A stretch of DNA of 64,000 nt from Guillardia theta CCMP2712 (GCF_000315625.1 NW_005434510.1:30438-94437); one strand, 5' to 3'. Counted from the stretch's first letter, positions 34,817-45,721 are shown. Translations and numbers: made by a program. Notes: a model not told the origin generated them from the sequence alone.

Positions 34817-34900
34817 TCCTCCTACACACTTCATTCCTCTTACACACTTCATTCCTCTTACAGACTTCATTCCTCTTACAGACTTCATTCCTCTTACAGA
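34811..34900. repeat. 18-bp tandem repeat (five copies) across the RFT1 start codon
   Basis: Five units of CTTCATTCCTCTTACAGA (two with CTACACA or TTACACA). On the minus strand each unit supplies one in-frame ATG (SVRGMK per unit) and a GTAAGAG donor-like word. The last ATG (34816-34814) opens the RFT1 reading frame. Confidence 0.9.
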
Positions 34901-35522
34901 CTTTTGCTGCACACGATCTTCAAATCTCACATCCTACGGTATCGAATCCTTAGAAGAGCTCTGATACATTTCAACTACTTCCGTTCTTTCTCGCTGCCAC
35001 AAGCTTTCTTCGATCTTCCTCAGCCTGGCTAGTGCTGCACAAGGGGCAAGCTTCCGTGAATTTTGCACATGGCTTCAAAATGAGACCTTTTGTTGATTTT
35101 GATGTGTTTTGATCCTGACCTCGATGTATCTGGATCCCATCCTAGTGTGTGGTATTCATCGCAGCTTCTTGTTCGGATCTCTATCAGGCTCCTTCCTCTC
35201 TCCCCACTTCTTCTCTTCCTGGCAATTTTCTCTCTCCTCCTCTCCTCTCCTCTCCCCTCCCCTCCCCTCCCCTCCCCTCCCCTCCCCTCCTGTCTCACTT
35301 CAGGGCCGCCCTACCATTGTTTCGTCCTTGGCTTCCTCCGGACATGGCATACCCGGTTGTCCATCCAATCCCATGATAGTAACTGCTGTCTCACTTTGTT
35401 GGATATGTAACTTTCTGAGGTGAGCTCGTATTTACTAGGCCAAAACAAGGGATGCGTGGGGATGTGGGTAAACTGTGGCGGCCATGATAAAGGAGGCGTC
35501 AGGGGGCGGAACTCGGAGAGGG
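34901..35522. other. Spacer between divergent RFT1 and the 2OG oxygenase
   Basis: No gene seen. It includes a CTCTCC/CCCTC tract at 35221-35290. It probably holds both promoters, but no clear element can be named. Confidence 0.4.
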
Positions 35523-36832
35523 ATGGTGACGAAGGTGCTTGTGCTTGCTGTCATGCTGATGGAGGAGTTGAGAGGATGCGGAGCGACTGTGTCGACTGCA
35601 TTCTGCCCTGTCAGGAGCCTGAGAGGATCCTTTGCTAGGCAAGTACAGCTTACCTGCCATAGATGGCCCCGCAAAGAATTTTGGTTGATGCAGAAGGGGT
35701 TCGGGCAGGGGAAGGCTGGAGGCAAAGGAGTCGGGGGAGAAAGGAAGAAGAGGACCATAAAGGTTGTGGAACCCGGTGATGTTGAGAAGTCACAGGATCA
35801 TAGGAGGCTGGTGGCAAATGCCGTCGCGAGGGTGGGTCCGGACATGATTCAGTCGCTTGATAGCAAGGGATACTTCATGGCAGACGGATTCCTAGGGGAA
35901 GATGCTGGGATGGAGATGAGAAATGAGGCTCAAGAGCTGTACAAGTCAAAGAAGATGACAGTTGGACAATCTACCAGATGGAATGAGAAGCAGAACAGAA
36001 CAGAGCAGTACGAGAAGTTCAACGTGTACACCATGCAGATAGAAGGCGGCAGCATGTACTTCGATGCTCCACGGTTGACCGAGTACATCGTTGAAGCTAC
36101 CTCCAAGATCGCTGGTGCGATAAACAATCACCGTGGGAAATCAGTGCTGCTGGAAACACACCAGACCAACAAGCTAGCGGTGTGCGTGGGGAACGGATCG
36201 TCGTATGCGAAGCACTATGACAACCAGGTTACAACCGCATGCAACCAAACGTCTTCTCCTCTCAGCAATCGACCATCTGATACCTGCATGCTTAGGGAGG
36301 TGCCGACAGGAGGAAGCTGACTGTCCTCTACTACATGAACCCAAGGTCTCGTTTTCTCCCTGTTGACCCGCACCTACCTCCTCAAGCCTCTACGGGCGAT
36401 TGACATCTTCCTCCAGTTGGTCCGAGTCGCACGGTGGGTGTTTTCGTATCTTCGATCCCTACAACAAGGACTCGTTCACTGATGTCGCTCCCAAGTTCGA
36501 CCGTGAGTCCTTGCCCCGACTCGAGCTGTTCTTTCAGCTGAGACCCAGGAGACAGGCCTGCTGTGCTTCTGGTCAGACAAGCTGATCCACTCGGTCGAGC
36601 CTTCCTTTGCCGAGAGCGTGAGTATCGGAACTTGTCAGATTGCCAAAGAGGCTGATCAAGCTCCAGGAGGAGCAGTTCCGATACGCGCTGACGGTCTGGC
36701 TGTATGCCAACCAAGACACACAGATCGAGCATGACCCTGTGAGTCACTGTACAGGGACAGCCAAGTGAAGTCCGAGCTGATGACTCTTCACTCACGCAGG
36801 AAGCAGAGAAAGCGCATTTTCTTGAGGCCTGA
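35523..36832 (+). CDS. 2-oxoglutarate/Fe(II) oxygenase, prolyl-hydroxylase (EGLN) type
   Basis: Hydroxylates a proline or similar residue using 2OG and O2. Six exons: 35523-36227, 36296-36345, 36417-36502, 36538-36617, 36667-36738 and 36800-36832. The catalytic core is complete: HYDNQ (His and Asp of the iron triad), GGADRRKLTVLYYMNP, GGCFRIFDPY, CFWSDKLIHSVEPSF (second His) and FRYALTVWLY, where the Arg and strand normally hold 2OG. An N-terminal half of about 230 aa precedes it. Met at 35523 opens a hydrophobic leader (MVTKVLVLAVMLMEELRG) ending STAF-CPVR, possibly a plastid or ER signal; an upstream in-frame Met at 35475 would bury it. All joints keep phase. GC-rich island 4 begins about 55 bp after the stop. 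Confidence 0.88.
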
Positions 36833-36884
36833 GCCATGGACACGGACGTGCTTTCTGACTTGAGCCTGGTCAGTCTGGCGCTTT

Positions 36885-37200
36885 CACAGTACGGTGCCAG
36901 TAGCACTCGGGGGGCTCCCGGGGGCTTCAGCAGTAGAGACTTCCAAGGCAAGCAGATCATTGTGGCGGCCGGGCATGCCTCGACGTATACACCGGGGACG
37001 ACCGACCGGTGCCACTGGGCACTGGCGGCTGAGTCTGGGCCACGGAGTCCCACCGTCCGGCCAAGTTAAACTCTGTGTTGTTGTTCAACCGCCCGGTGAG
37101 TCGGGCCCCAGGGTGTACGGCGGTACCGAACGGTAGACCGGGTGGGAGCCTCCGGCCCGCCGTACTCGGAGCAGACTGACCGGGTCACAGAGTCACTGGT
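36885..37200. other. GC-rich island 4, just beyond the oxygenase stop codon
   Basis: Rich in CCGG, GGCGGC and ACGGTACC-type words (GGTGCCACTGGGCAC, CCGGCCCGCCG). It is less uniform than islands 1 and 3, with AT-containing breaks near 37065-37090. Confidence 0.5.
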
Positions 37201-37734
37201 GGTATCCGGCAAATCAAACACAAGCAAAATTTTACTCATAATGAATATAAACCATGCTTCCCTCAGAACTATGAATAAGGCACTACAAGAGGCATCACAT
37301 TATATCTACCTCGTGTATTACCTGAGGTGTTGCGAGGCAGCTGGCCGGGAACAAACCTGCAGCAAAGTCGACACCTCACCCTCCATGAATCATGTGATGA
37401 TACCACCCCCATTGATAACCTTCACTACCCCATATAATGAGACCAAAGCTACCACCCCCACCCCCATATCGTTTCTTACCTCCACTCGCAGCGGCGGGGA
37501 TGCTGATGCAATGTCAAGTGTGCCAGGTAAGGCCATGGGCAGGCGACAGGAGCAATGCTCCTCCTGTCCTCACAAGATCATGCAGATGAAGCTCGAGCAT
37601 GGCTCTAGCAAAACTTCGAGATGCGTGAGATGGCATCCTCCCTTGTGCATAGGAGATCTGACTGAGTTGTTTTGTGGTCACTCTCACTGATTGGAAATTC
37701 GGCTCAAAAAGGCGGTGAATCCTCTCGAGCGAGC
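37201..37734. other. Spacer
   Basis: No gene supported. C-rich words (ACCACCCCC, CCACCCCCACCCCCA) lie at 37400-37470. Confidence 0.4.
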
Positions 37735-40560
37735 AGCTCACTGACAACAAACGCTAGACTGACATGTTCTGCTGTCTTTGTTGATATCGCAATGGTTTGA
37801 TGGGCTTGTGACATGGAATATCAGCGGGTAAGCTTTTTCTTGAGAGGGGAGAAGGCTATGTAGAAAAAGAACTGACAAAAAGCATCCCTCTTCCTCTCCC
37901 TCTTCCTCTCTCTCCCGTCCTCCATCCCTCCCTCCGCGATTTGAACTACGTTTGTCACCGTACGGCACGAATGATGCGACGCGGGCTGATAGCGTGTACG
38001 TATCCTCTACTGCCAAGAAGGAATGTGTGCAACTGACGTAAGCTTTTGTCGATTATTGCTTCGTTTGCGCTTGAATCGTATCGATGTGTGCGTACTTCGA
38101 CGGCATCTGGAATACGGGAGAATAGATTGTGAGTATTTTTGAAAGAGAGTTTGAGGGTGGAGGAGAGGAGGGAAGGTGGGGACTGATGGAAGTTTGTTCT
38201 ATTCGTTCTTGTTCGCTCGTCTGCGTATGCCTGCACCTGGACTGAACAATTTTACGCGTGTGGGAGACAGTATGTAAGTACTTGAAAGTTACACGAGGAG
38301 AGGAACTGACAGGATCTTGAACATAGTACGTACGTACCTTCTATTTCGAGGAAGGCGGAAGAATTTCAGGAGAAGGCTGACTGATTATGGTTTTTGGAAT
38401 TTTCTGTGCATGAATGCAAAATCTGCTCTTGTGCTCTTGTGCGGGCTTGGACGGGATGATGATCATGTTGGGAACGACAGCGGGTGAGTGTTGCTTTCCT
38501 TCAGCAATGCAGAGTCAATGGTCAATGTTTTGGAAATGGGGTCTGACGGAGCTTTTTGTTCCTTTCTATGTGAATGTTGGCAAACAATATTGCTGGTGAT
38601 GTGGACGGAACTACTGTCGGGACGCGGGACCGCAGCGGGTGAGCCGTGTTTAGGAGGGGCGTGGGAGAGGGAGGAGGCGGGGGAAGGTAGGAACTGACAC
38701 TGCTTCCGTGCCTTTCCCTGTTTGGTGCCGCTCTTGAATATGCGTGTGTATTCGACGTCGGATTACGGGACTTTGAGTATAGGAGGTGAGTAGCTTCCAT
38801 CTGGGAGAGCGGTGGAGTGTGAGAGAAAGCGGGGGAACTGATGAAAGCTTGCTTTTCTTTGGTGCACTTGAATGTTGCTTGGCGGTTGTACCTCGACGGG
38901 TTTTTGGCGGACACGCGGGGATTCAGCATGTAAGATTTTACTCTTGGAGGGTGACAGAGATAGTTGAGGGAAAGAGATGCGACATGGGTCTGACCAATCT
39001 GTTGCTTGGCTTTTCCCGACGCGTTCTCCACATTCGTGTTCTTGTGTTGACTACAATTGGACGGGAAAGATTGTACGTATCTTCTTTCTTGAGAGATGAG
39101 CGAAGGGAGGAGACTGACAGGATTTTATTCACGATGTTACAAACTTGGGGGGACATGCTGGACATTAGCGGGTGAGGTTTGTCTTGTTCAAGAGGAGAGA
39201 CTTGGGAGAAAAGCAGTATGAAGGGGACTGACGGAAATGTTTCACTACGCCGTCGATGTACTTCGCGCGGGACGATGGACGGAATGGGGGATATATGAGG
39301 ATAGCTTGTGCGTAACTTTGCTAGTGGAGGGAGGAGAAGGGAGATTGAAGTAAGAACTGACGAAATTTTCCACATGGCTTGTTCTCCTCGTTGGCGTGTT
39401 TTGCGGTGCTTGGATGGGACGACGTCCTGGACGCGGGGAGACAGGTCGTATGTACCTTCCGTTTGAGGGTGATGAAACTGACTGAAGTTTCCTTTTTCTA
39501 CGTGAATCAATGTGGTTTCACATTTGCTGCTGCGACGGGGACGGCGATCGGGTTGGGGAATGCGGGAGGGCAGATTATTGTGAGTATTCGCTTTGTCTGA
39601 AATCTAGTTAGATTTTATCTATCACGAACACCAGGGTTGCCCAAGCAGATGCTCTCAAGTACAACTATCCCTAAGCTATCGTGCAGACCATTAGCAGCAG
39701 AGACATCTCTCTTTTCTTTGTATGACCAAAGGCAGGCAGGGAGGGAGGGAGGGAGGCAGCGAGTCACACATAGGCAACGACAGAGAAAGAGAGAAGGAAA
39801 GTGAGATGAGATGTAAGGGCGAGAGATAGGAAAGATACTGACATGAGGAGGCTGACGGAAGCTTGGTTTTCTTTGACATATACTTGTACTTGGTGTTCGT
39901 CGAACGCGGGAAACTGGTTGACAGTCGGTACGCATTTTCTCTTTTCTGAGGCACATGGAAAGCATAGGGGCTGACGGACGTTTGCTGCTATTTCCTGGTG
40001 TGCACTGCGTGCTGGGGGGATGGATTGGACTGTGGACATGGGGAAATGAATAGCCGGTAGGAATATTCTGTACTTACATTGGGGAGCTTGTCTTTCTTCA
40101 CTGAGCCGCTCACTTGAACTTGTATATGATTTGACTGATGACGATCGTGGTGGCGACGCTGGAGGACAGGGAGTGAGTAATTTCAGAGGGTGGTGCTTTG
40201 AGGGAGGAATGAGACTGACTGAATATTGTTCTTTTCATGTGAAAACTTCCTAAAATGCAATGCTGCTTGTGGCTTGATGATTCGAATTTGAGAACAGAAG
40301 GTGAGCTTCTTTTTCTTCAGCGGGGAGGACGGAGAACACGTAAGGGAGGGTAGGGGACTGACAGAGCCTTCTTTTTCATTTCTGGACGCAAACTTTGCTC
40401 TTTGTGACGTAATCATGCCACAATCGGGTTGCGAGGGGACAGATTGTACGTAATTTTGTTGATGCGAGACGCTGAGCGAATGGGAAGCTAACTCGAATTT
40501 TGTTTCGCACTCACCTTCATGGTAATTTGTCTCTTCAGTGCTGCGTAAGTTACTGCATTT
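37735..40560 (+). repeat. Array of about 20 degenerate 110-165 bp modules with splice-signal-like motifs
   Basis: A recurring pattern: GT(G/A/T)NGT, then about 50-60 nt of purine-rich sequence (GAGGGGAG-like), then (G/A)ACTGAC or CTGAT, usually followed by GGAAG, then a T-rich stretch (TTTGCTTTTCTTT), often a T(G/T)AATGTTG-like word, then G-rich GGACGGG / GGACGCGGG, then the next GT. CTGAC/CTGAT landmarks occur at 37741, 37872, 38033, 38183, 38306, 38377, 38543, 38694, 38838, 38990, 39114, 39228, 39357, 39478, 39852, 39971, 40134, 40215 and 40358. About 280 bp of unrelated sequence (39610-39835) interrupts it. The segments between CTGAC and the next GT are 70-100 nt, and several can be read through without stop (for example in frames giving VMWTELLSGRG or TWTEQFYACGRQY), but no shared protein motif appears. 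It ends just upstream of the kinase-PARP gene. Confidence 0.6.
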
Positions 40561-40854
40561 TTCCACCTTAATTGCTCTGCTGACCCCCTGTTAGAATGTA
40601 GGTTCACATCACCTTGAATGCTCATTTGCCGGCGTAAATATGAATTTGCATTTGTGACATACAGTGTGCCAAGTATCAGTCATGGACGGGCTACATCAAG
40701 GTAATTGAGCAGTCAGATCACCAAAAGTTTTGATGAGGCTCATGGTCGTTCTGCAGGACGGATGCATTCAATGCAAGCAAAGGCTCAAGCAGAGAGAGCA
40801 AGTGACCAAAGGCCACCAACAAAGCATACAAGAGTCTGACAAATACAGCAGGCG

Positions 40855-43851
40855 ATGTTTAGTCCGATCCAGCAGCAGAAAGTGACCCAGCTGAAGGAGC
40901 AAGCAGATCCAACGGGGAGGAAGAGATCGTTTGAAGGTTTACAAGGGGGGAAAGCAAAACAACAACGTCTCGACCATGGGGATAGCTGGAGCACGCTACA
41001 ATGCGCAGTAAAAGTAGCCGAACAGAATGCTACAATGGAGACACACACAATTTCGCTGCATTTCCTATCAGAAAAAATGTCCAGTCCAGAGCTTACTATG
41101 GGTGAAGAAGGATACAACCTTCTGTTGGATTTGTTGGAAATAATTGAAGGCGAAGGACACAAGGCGTATAACCGTGTGAATAAGGCCTGGATGGAGGTGA
41201 GGGCATTGGGCAACGATCTTGCATGTATACAAGATGAACTGTTGGAAATAGCGTTGAACAAAGACGCAGCAGATGGCAGAGAACCAAGTGATAAGCACAT
41301 CTCGATTGACTTTCATGTCAAAATATTCAGTCGGGACAAGGTTCGGAAAGATTTGCGCAATGCGAGTCAGATTCTGGTTTCTACCCTTGAAGGTGGCAAT
41401 GCAACTCGATTGATGGAGTACCAGCGAGCATTGGATAGCTCTGCAAAAGCCTTGGCGACTTTCTTGGAGCGCTGGGAGGAGGACGCACAAAGGTTGCAGA
41501 TGCATCAAGAAAAAGAAAACTCGAACCCCACACTTGTATGCTTCAACGCTACTGAAGATCCTACCGCTCAGTTCAGAGAAACGATATTGGCAGTGTCAAA
41601 ATGGGTGAATGAGATTGGAGAGAAGTTGTCATCTACAGAAAAAAGGAGGAAGGAGGTTGCAAGAAGCTATGCTGCAAGTCTACGACAGCTTGCATTTATC
41701 CTGGAAGAGAGCAGTCTGGACCACAGCACAAGCGCCACCAACACTATGTCGGCTGATCTTCAGGGGAACCACGTGGCACTTGAGGCGGCAATTGCAGATG
41801 AGAAGGAGATCTTGACCGACAGCTCTTTGGTGAAAAGGTTCCCATTTGACACGTTGCTTTCTGCGTTGAGGAATGGCTTACGTTGGACAAAAACCACTTC
41901 GTTCATATCCGAGCAGCTGGTAGATGTGAGACGATTCCAAGCAGATTTACAGACATTGAGAAACCTCGCAGACCCTGAGCGCCTGCTTGATGCTCGTAAA
42001 GAATTGAAGGACAAGCAGATTTATGACATGATGTGCAAAGAGATAGATCTTAAATCTGAAATGGATAAGTCCAAGTTGAAGAAGCAACCAACACAAGAAA
42101 TTGAAAAGGAGCTAGCTGAAGTCAGGGAGCAGATCAGATCTGCTGTCAAGGAACTTGAAGGGATTGACGGAAAGCTTTGGAGTCTTATCAGTCACTTTCC
42201 TGAACACGCTGGCAAAATGAAAGATATCCTGGAGGAGCAGGGGGTGGGGAGCGGAGACCTTCCGATATGCCACGAGAGGATCGACATGTTCCAAGTGATG
42301 GAACGAGTGGCACAGGTGGGATGCAGGGGGGCCCGACACAACGTCATACGAGTGAGTGATGGTCACGAAGAGTACATAATCAAGGAATACGGCCTCTCAG
42401 ACAGCGAAAAGGAAAGAAAATGCTTCTTACGAGAAGCCAGAATCCTGCGTCGTCTGGAACACCCGTACATCGTGAAGCTGAGCAGTGCTTTCATCGAGGC
42501 AAAGCATGAGCATGGGACAGTCATGAAGGGATACCTGAAGATGCCCGTTGCCATCGGAGGAACGCTGTGGAGCTGGATGCAGCAAGTGAAGCCGAGCGAC
42601 CAGCAGAAGCACCGAGTGCTGATGCAGATTCTTCAAGGGCTAGAGCACCTGCGTCAAAATAGGATCGTGCACTGCGATATCAAGCCAGCAAACATCTTGA
42701 TGTCGTCACAGAACGAGCATGCCTTGCCGCAGATAGCAGACTTTGACGTTTCTAAGGAGCAAGAGGATCGTGCAAGGGAGTTGGCAGCTACTGTGACCGC
42801 TACCATAGCTGTAGGGACACTTGCCTACATGGCTCCGGAGCTGATCAATATGCATTCAAGGCAGGGGAGAGTCTCGCACAAGTCAGACATGTACTCGTAT
42901 GGGGTTTTGATGCTTGAGTTCCTGACTGAGTCTCCATCGCGAGGGATCCAAGGAGATGACACCCCGCGGCTGCTAGATCAACTGCAGCAATATGCAAAAG
43001 ATCTCATTTCTCAGCTGATCATTCCCGATCCCAACAATCGACTGTCATCCATCCAAGCTCTGACTCATCCTTACTTCAGCCAAGCCATGCTTGTAGTGCA
43101 AGATCAGTTCAACAGGGAAATATGCACAGTATTCAACCCTCCTGCCTTCTGGCAGTGCGTCACGACGAGAGTGAAGATCAACGTCACTGCCGAATGGAAA
43201 GAAAGGATACAAGAGCTTATGACGTCGACGTGCAAACAGCAGTACCTTGGGCAAAGAAGGCAAGGCAAAGGCTTGAACTACACAGGCTTCCAGGTAGAGC
43301 GAGTCTTCCGTGTAGAGAATCAGGACCTGTGGTCGGGGTATGCCCAGGAGCGCTCCCGCATCATGCAGCAAGGAACACGTCATCCAGAGACTCAAGTGAG
43401 CACGTGGCGAGACTGGATGGAAGACGAACTTCTGGTGGACAAGGCGAGCAACGAAGTGTTTCTGTTTCATGGCACCAGCTTCAACATGGCTGACGTCATC
43501 TTGACGTCTGGATTCGACGAGCGTGTGTGCAACCTGAATGGACTCTTCGGAGCTGGAATCTACCTGGCCGAGAACTCCAGCAAGAGCGACGAATACTGCG
43601 TGCCGGACAGCCAAGGCATCTGCCGCATGTTCCTCGTACGTTCTGCGCTTGGAACACCGTTTGTAGCTCAGAGATCCATGCAACGGGCTAGAAGGCCTCC
43701 TACGAACTCCACTGGGTTCTTATATGACTCTGTGATCGGGGTGACCAAAGAAACACATCCAGCAGCCCTTTTGGAGTGGTACAGGGAGTTCATAGTGTAC
43801 TACCGTCGACAGACCTACCCGGAGTTTCTGATAGAGTTCAAACGCGTGTAA
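40855..43851 (+). CDS. Kinase-PARP fusion protein (998 aa, single exon)
   Basis: Residues 1-480: mostly helical, coiled-coil-like, no known domain. Residues about 482-745: protein kinase fold with a degenerate Gly loop, EEYIIKEY (the VAIK Lys), REARILRRLEHPYIV, HCDIKPANIL at 606 (Cys for the Arg of HRD), DFDVSK at 629 (Asp for the Gly of DFG), GTLAYMAPELI and DMYSYGVLMLEFL. Catalytic Lys, Asp, Asn and DFG-Asp are all kept, so activity is likely. Residues about 840-998: PARP catalytic domain, with His 872 (FLFHGTS), Tyr 903 (GLFGAGIYLAENSSKSDEYC) and Glu 990 (YPEFLIEF), the full H-Y-E triad of poly-ADP-ribosylating tankyrase-type enzymes. A TGA lies in frame 21 nt upstream; an upstream mini-frame (ATG 40683, spliced to 40757) ends just before it. 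GC-rich island 5 follows within a few bases of the stop. Confidence 0.92.
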   Translation: MFSPIQQQKVTQLKEQADPTGRKRSFEGLQGGKAKQQRLDHGDSWSTLQCAVKVAEQNATMETHTISLHFLSEKMSSPELTMGEEGYNLLLDLLEIIEGEGHKAYNRVNKAWMEVRALGNDLACIQDELLEIALNKDAADGREPSDKHISIDFHVKIFSRDKVRKDLRNASQILVSTLEGGNATRLMEYQRALDSSAKALATFLERWEEDAQRLQMHQEKENSNPTLVCFNATEDPTAQFRETILAVSKWVNEIGEKLSSTEKRRKEVARSYAASLRQLAFILEESSLDHSTSATNTMSADLQGNHVALEAAIADEKEILTDSSLVKRFPFDTLLSALRNGLRWTKTTSFISEQLVDVRRFQADLQTLRNLADPERLLDARKELKDKQIYDMMCKEIDLKSEMDKSKLKKQPTQEIEKELAEVREQIRSAVKELEGIDGKLWSLISHFPEHAGKMKDILEEQGVGSGDLPICHERIDMFQVMERVAQVGCRGARHNVIRVSDGHEEYIIKEYGLSDSEKERKCFLREARILRRLEHPYIVKLSSAFIEAKHEHGTVMKGYLKMPVAIGGTLWSWMQQVKPSDQQKHRVLMQILQGLEHLRQNRIVHCDIKPANILMSSQNEHALPQIADFDVSKEQEDRARELAATVTATIAVGTLAYMAPELINMHSRQGRVSHKSDMYSYGVLMLEFLTESPSRGIQGDDTPRLLDQLQQYAKDLISQLIIPDPNNRLSSIQALTHPYFSQAMLVVQDQFNREICTVFNPPAFWQCVTTRVKINVTAEWKERIQELMTSTCKQQYLGQRRQGKGLNYTGFQVERVFRVENQDLWSGYAQERSRIMQQGTRHPETQVSTWRDWMEDELLVDKASNEVFLFHGTSFNMADVILTSGFDERVCNLNGLFGAGIYLAENSSKSDEYCVPDSQGICRMFLVRSALGTPFVAQRSMQRARRPPTNSTGFLYDSVIGVTKETHPAALLEWYREFIVYYRRQTYPEFLIEFKRV

Positions 43852-43853
43852 GG

Positions 43854-44330
43854 CAGGCGGCCGCCGGGTCGTGCAGGTGCAGCCTACATCTCAGTCAAGT
43901 TTTAGACATCCAATCTGAAACTCTTTCTCAGGTTTGGCGTTGTGACCGCCGCCGCGGGGGCACGACCGTCCGACTAGCCTAGTGACCTTCAACTACCGTC
44001 ACTAATAAATACCGTCGATGCTACCGTCGGGTATCTATGTCCGTACTGGCAGTCGGTATCATTGTACCGTGCCACGGATGACTCAGCGGCAAGCCGCCAC
44101 TCAGTGTGGCAGCGGGTCAGCTGGCCAGTGAATAAACGATGTCGTGCGGCTAGAACCGTAGGCTTCTACTAGAGTCGTCACGTTGAACAGTTCTGTTCGG
44201 AAGGTTGAAAGTTAGTTCCGGGCCGGACCGTACTGTCGGACGGTCACGGCGGCGCCGATGACGGCGAACTTGGTGACCCCGGGCCGCGCTGCACGCCCGG
44301 CGCCGGTGTTCGTTACTCACCACCTCAGTA
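43854..44330. other. GC-rich island 5, beginning at the kinase-PARP stop codon
   Basis: Starts GGCAGGCGGCCGCCGGG within 3-5 bases of the stop codon. It includes CTGTTCGGAAGG (44193-44204), identical to the copy at 26104-26115 beside island 3, then GGGCCGGACCG and GGCGGCGCC. The middle (43980-44140) is less GC-rich with repeated TACCGTC words. Confidence 0.65.
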
Positions 44331-44339
44331 CAGTGAATA

Positions 44340-45065
44340 ACCGTTTCTCAACTGCCAGTAGCACCACCCCTACCTGCCAACCCACCCTCTTGGTTACGAA
44401 CTTTTCGTCATGCACCACCCCCTTTTGAAATCTCATGACCCCCTTGATACACCTCTCTCACCTCACCCCTCTATTTAGATGATATCTTGAACCACCCTCT
44501 CTTGTCTCAACATTTAGAGGATCTATACTTGGTGGGGTGATGTACCCTACCCAGGATGGAGAAGGCTTTACCCTTTCCTTCCCTTTGTCCTTTCCATGGC
44601 CCCCAATGGGGGTGGGGGTTGAGCAAAGGGGGGTGGTTTCCTGAAATCCCTAGGGTAGGGTTCTGAGATGAAAAAGAGGGGTGATGGGGGTAGACGAGGG
44701 GTGGTTGGTTGGGGAGGTTTTTACGATTTACTGGTTTAGATTTGAGTGGGGTAGGGGTGGAGGGGTGGTCAGGTATCAGGCCCCTGCAAACAACGGGGTG
44801 GTCAAGATTCAGTCAGGGGTGAAATTCATTTGGAGGAAGGGGTACACCTGATTGATGAGTAGGTAGGGGTAGTCCTGACACGGGTATGGATTTAAGAATT
44901 CTCAACAGGGTGGTCATTTAGTTAGAGAAACAGGGGTACCATGATTGTAGTATTTCGGGCTTGGATGAATTTAGAGGGTGGGGTTGAAAAAAGGGGGGTA
45001 GATGATAGACCAGTGGGGTAGAGAAACTTGGATGTGGGGTAGGGGTAGTAATCAACGGGTGATTG
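44340..45065. other. Strand-skewed tract: CACCCC words, then GGGGTG words
   Basis: From 44360 to about 44480 the plus strand carries CACCCC / CACCCTC words every 15-30 bp. From about 44530 to 45060 it carries GGGGTGG, GGGGTAG and GGGGTAC words instead, with very few of the opposite kind. Similar words occur in other intergenic regions, but this is the longest tract and the only one that switches strand. No gene is supported inside. Confidence 0.55.
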
Positions 45066-45721
45066 ATCGGACGCTATGGTGGAGCGGAAAGTGAAGGCGG
45101 CGGGCAGGAAGGAGGAGATGGAGAGTGACATGGAAGAAGAGGGAGGAGAATGAAGATGCGATGACATCTTTGATGGATGAGAGTGTGTCCCGAGATGGCA
45201 CATGACCTGATTGAGCGGATAGCAGAGGAGCAACGCAGAGAACTGCAGTTACAGAATCGCAGTAACGAGGCCCGTGTTGCCGAAGTTCTGAGTGAAAGAG
45301 TAGGAATGAGACAGGCTAATAGAGCTCAGAGATAATATAGTTCCTGCTCTAGATTGTAAATCAATGATGGTTTGCGATTCATTTTTCGTTAACTCACGCA
45401 GTTCCATGTACAGGTCCGGAATGTACCAGCTCCAGGGTCTCGGTGTCGTTAAGTGTGAAGATTGAGCCTATTCGTCGCTTCATGCACCAGCACACATTCA
45501 ACTTCTCGTGCTTGCCTGCCTGAATCCAAGTATTCCGGTCGATTGTGGGGAAATCATGCTCTATCGGCGTTCGTACATGATGGAAGGGAGAGAGGTTGGC
45601 GGGAACATGCCCACCAGCCAGCACTTTCAAGTTTTGAAGTCATAGTGTGATGTTATACCTCCTGGTTAGATCTTTGTGATGGACAACAGAAAAAGTTTCG
45701 TTGTGATGAGAATGCGGGTGA
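45066..45721. other. Upstream spacer of the MAK/ICK-type kinase
   Basis: No gene supported; likely holds the promoter of the kinase at 45722. Open frames on the minus strand lack motifs. Confidence 0.35.

Noticed and set aside
37735-40560. C/D-box snoRNA cluster
   Set aside because: CTGA occurs in every module but a proper TGATGA box is found only in a few, and no paired box or terminal stem is consistent.
44922-45233. 103-aa minus-strand frame in the GGGGTG tract
   Set aside because: Dominated by repeat-derived Ser/Pro/Thr; no motif.
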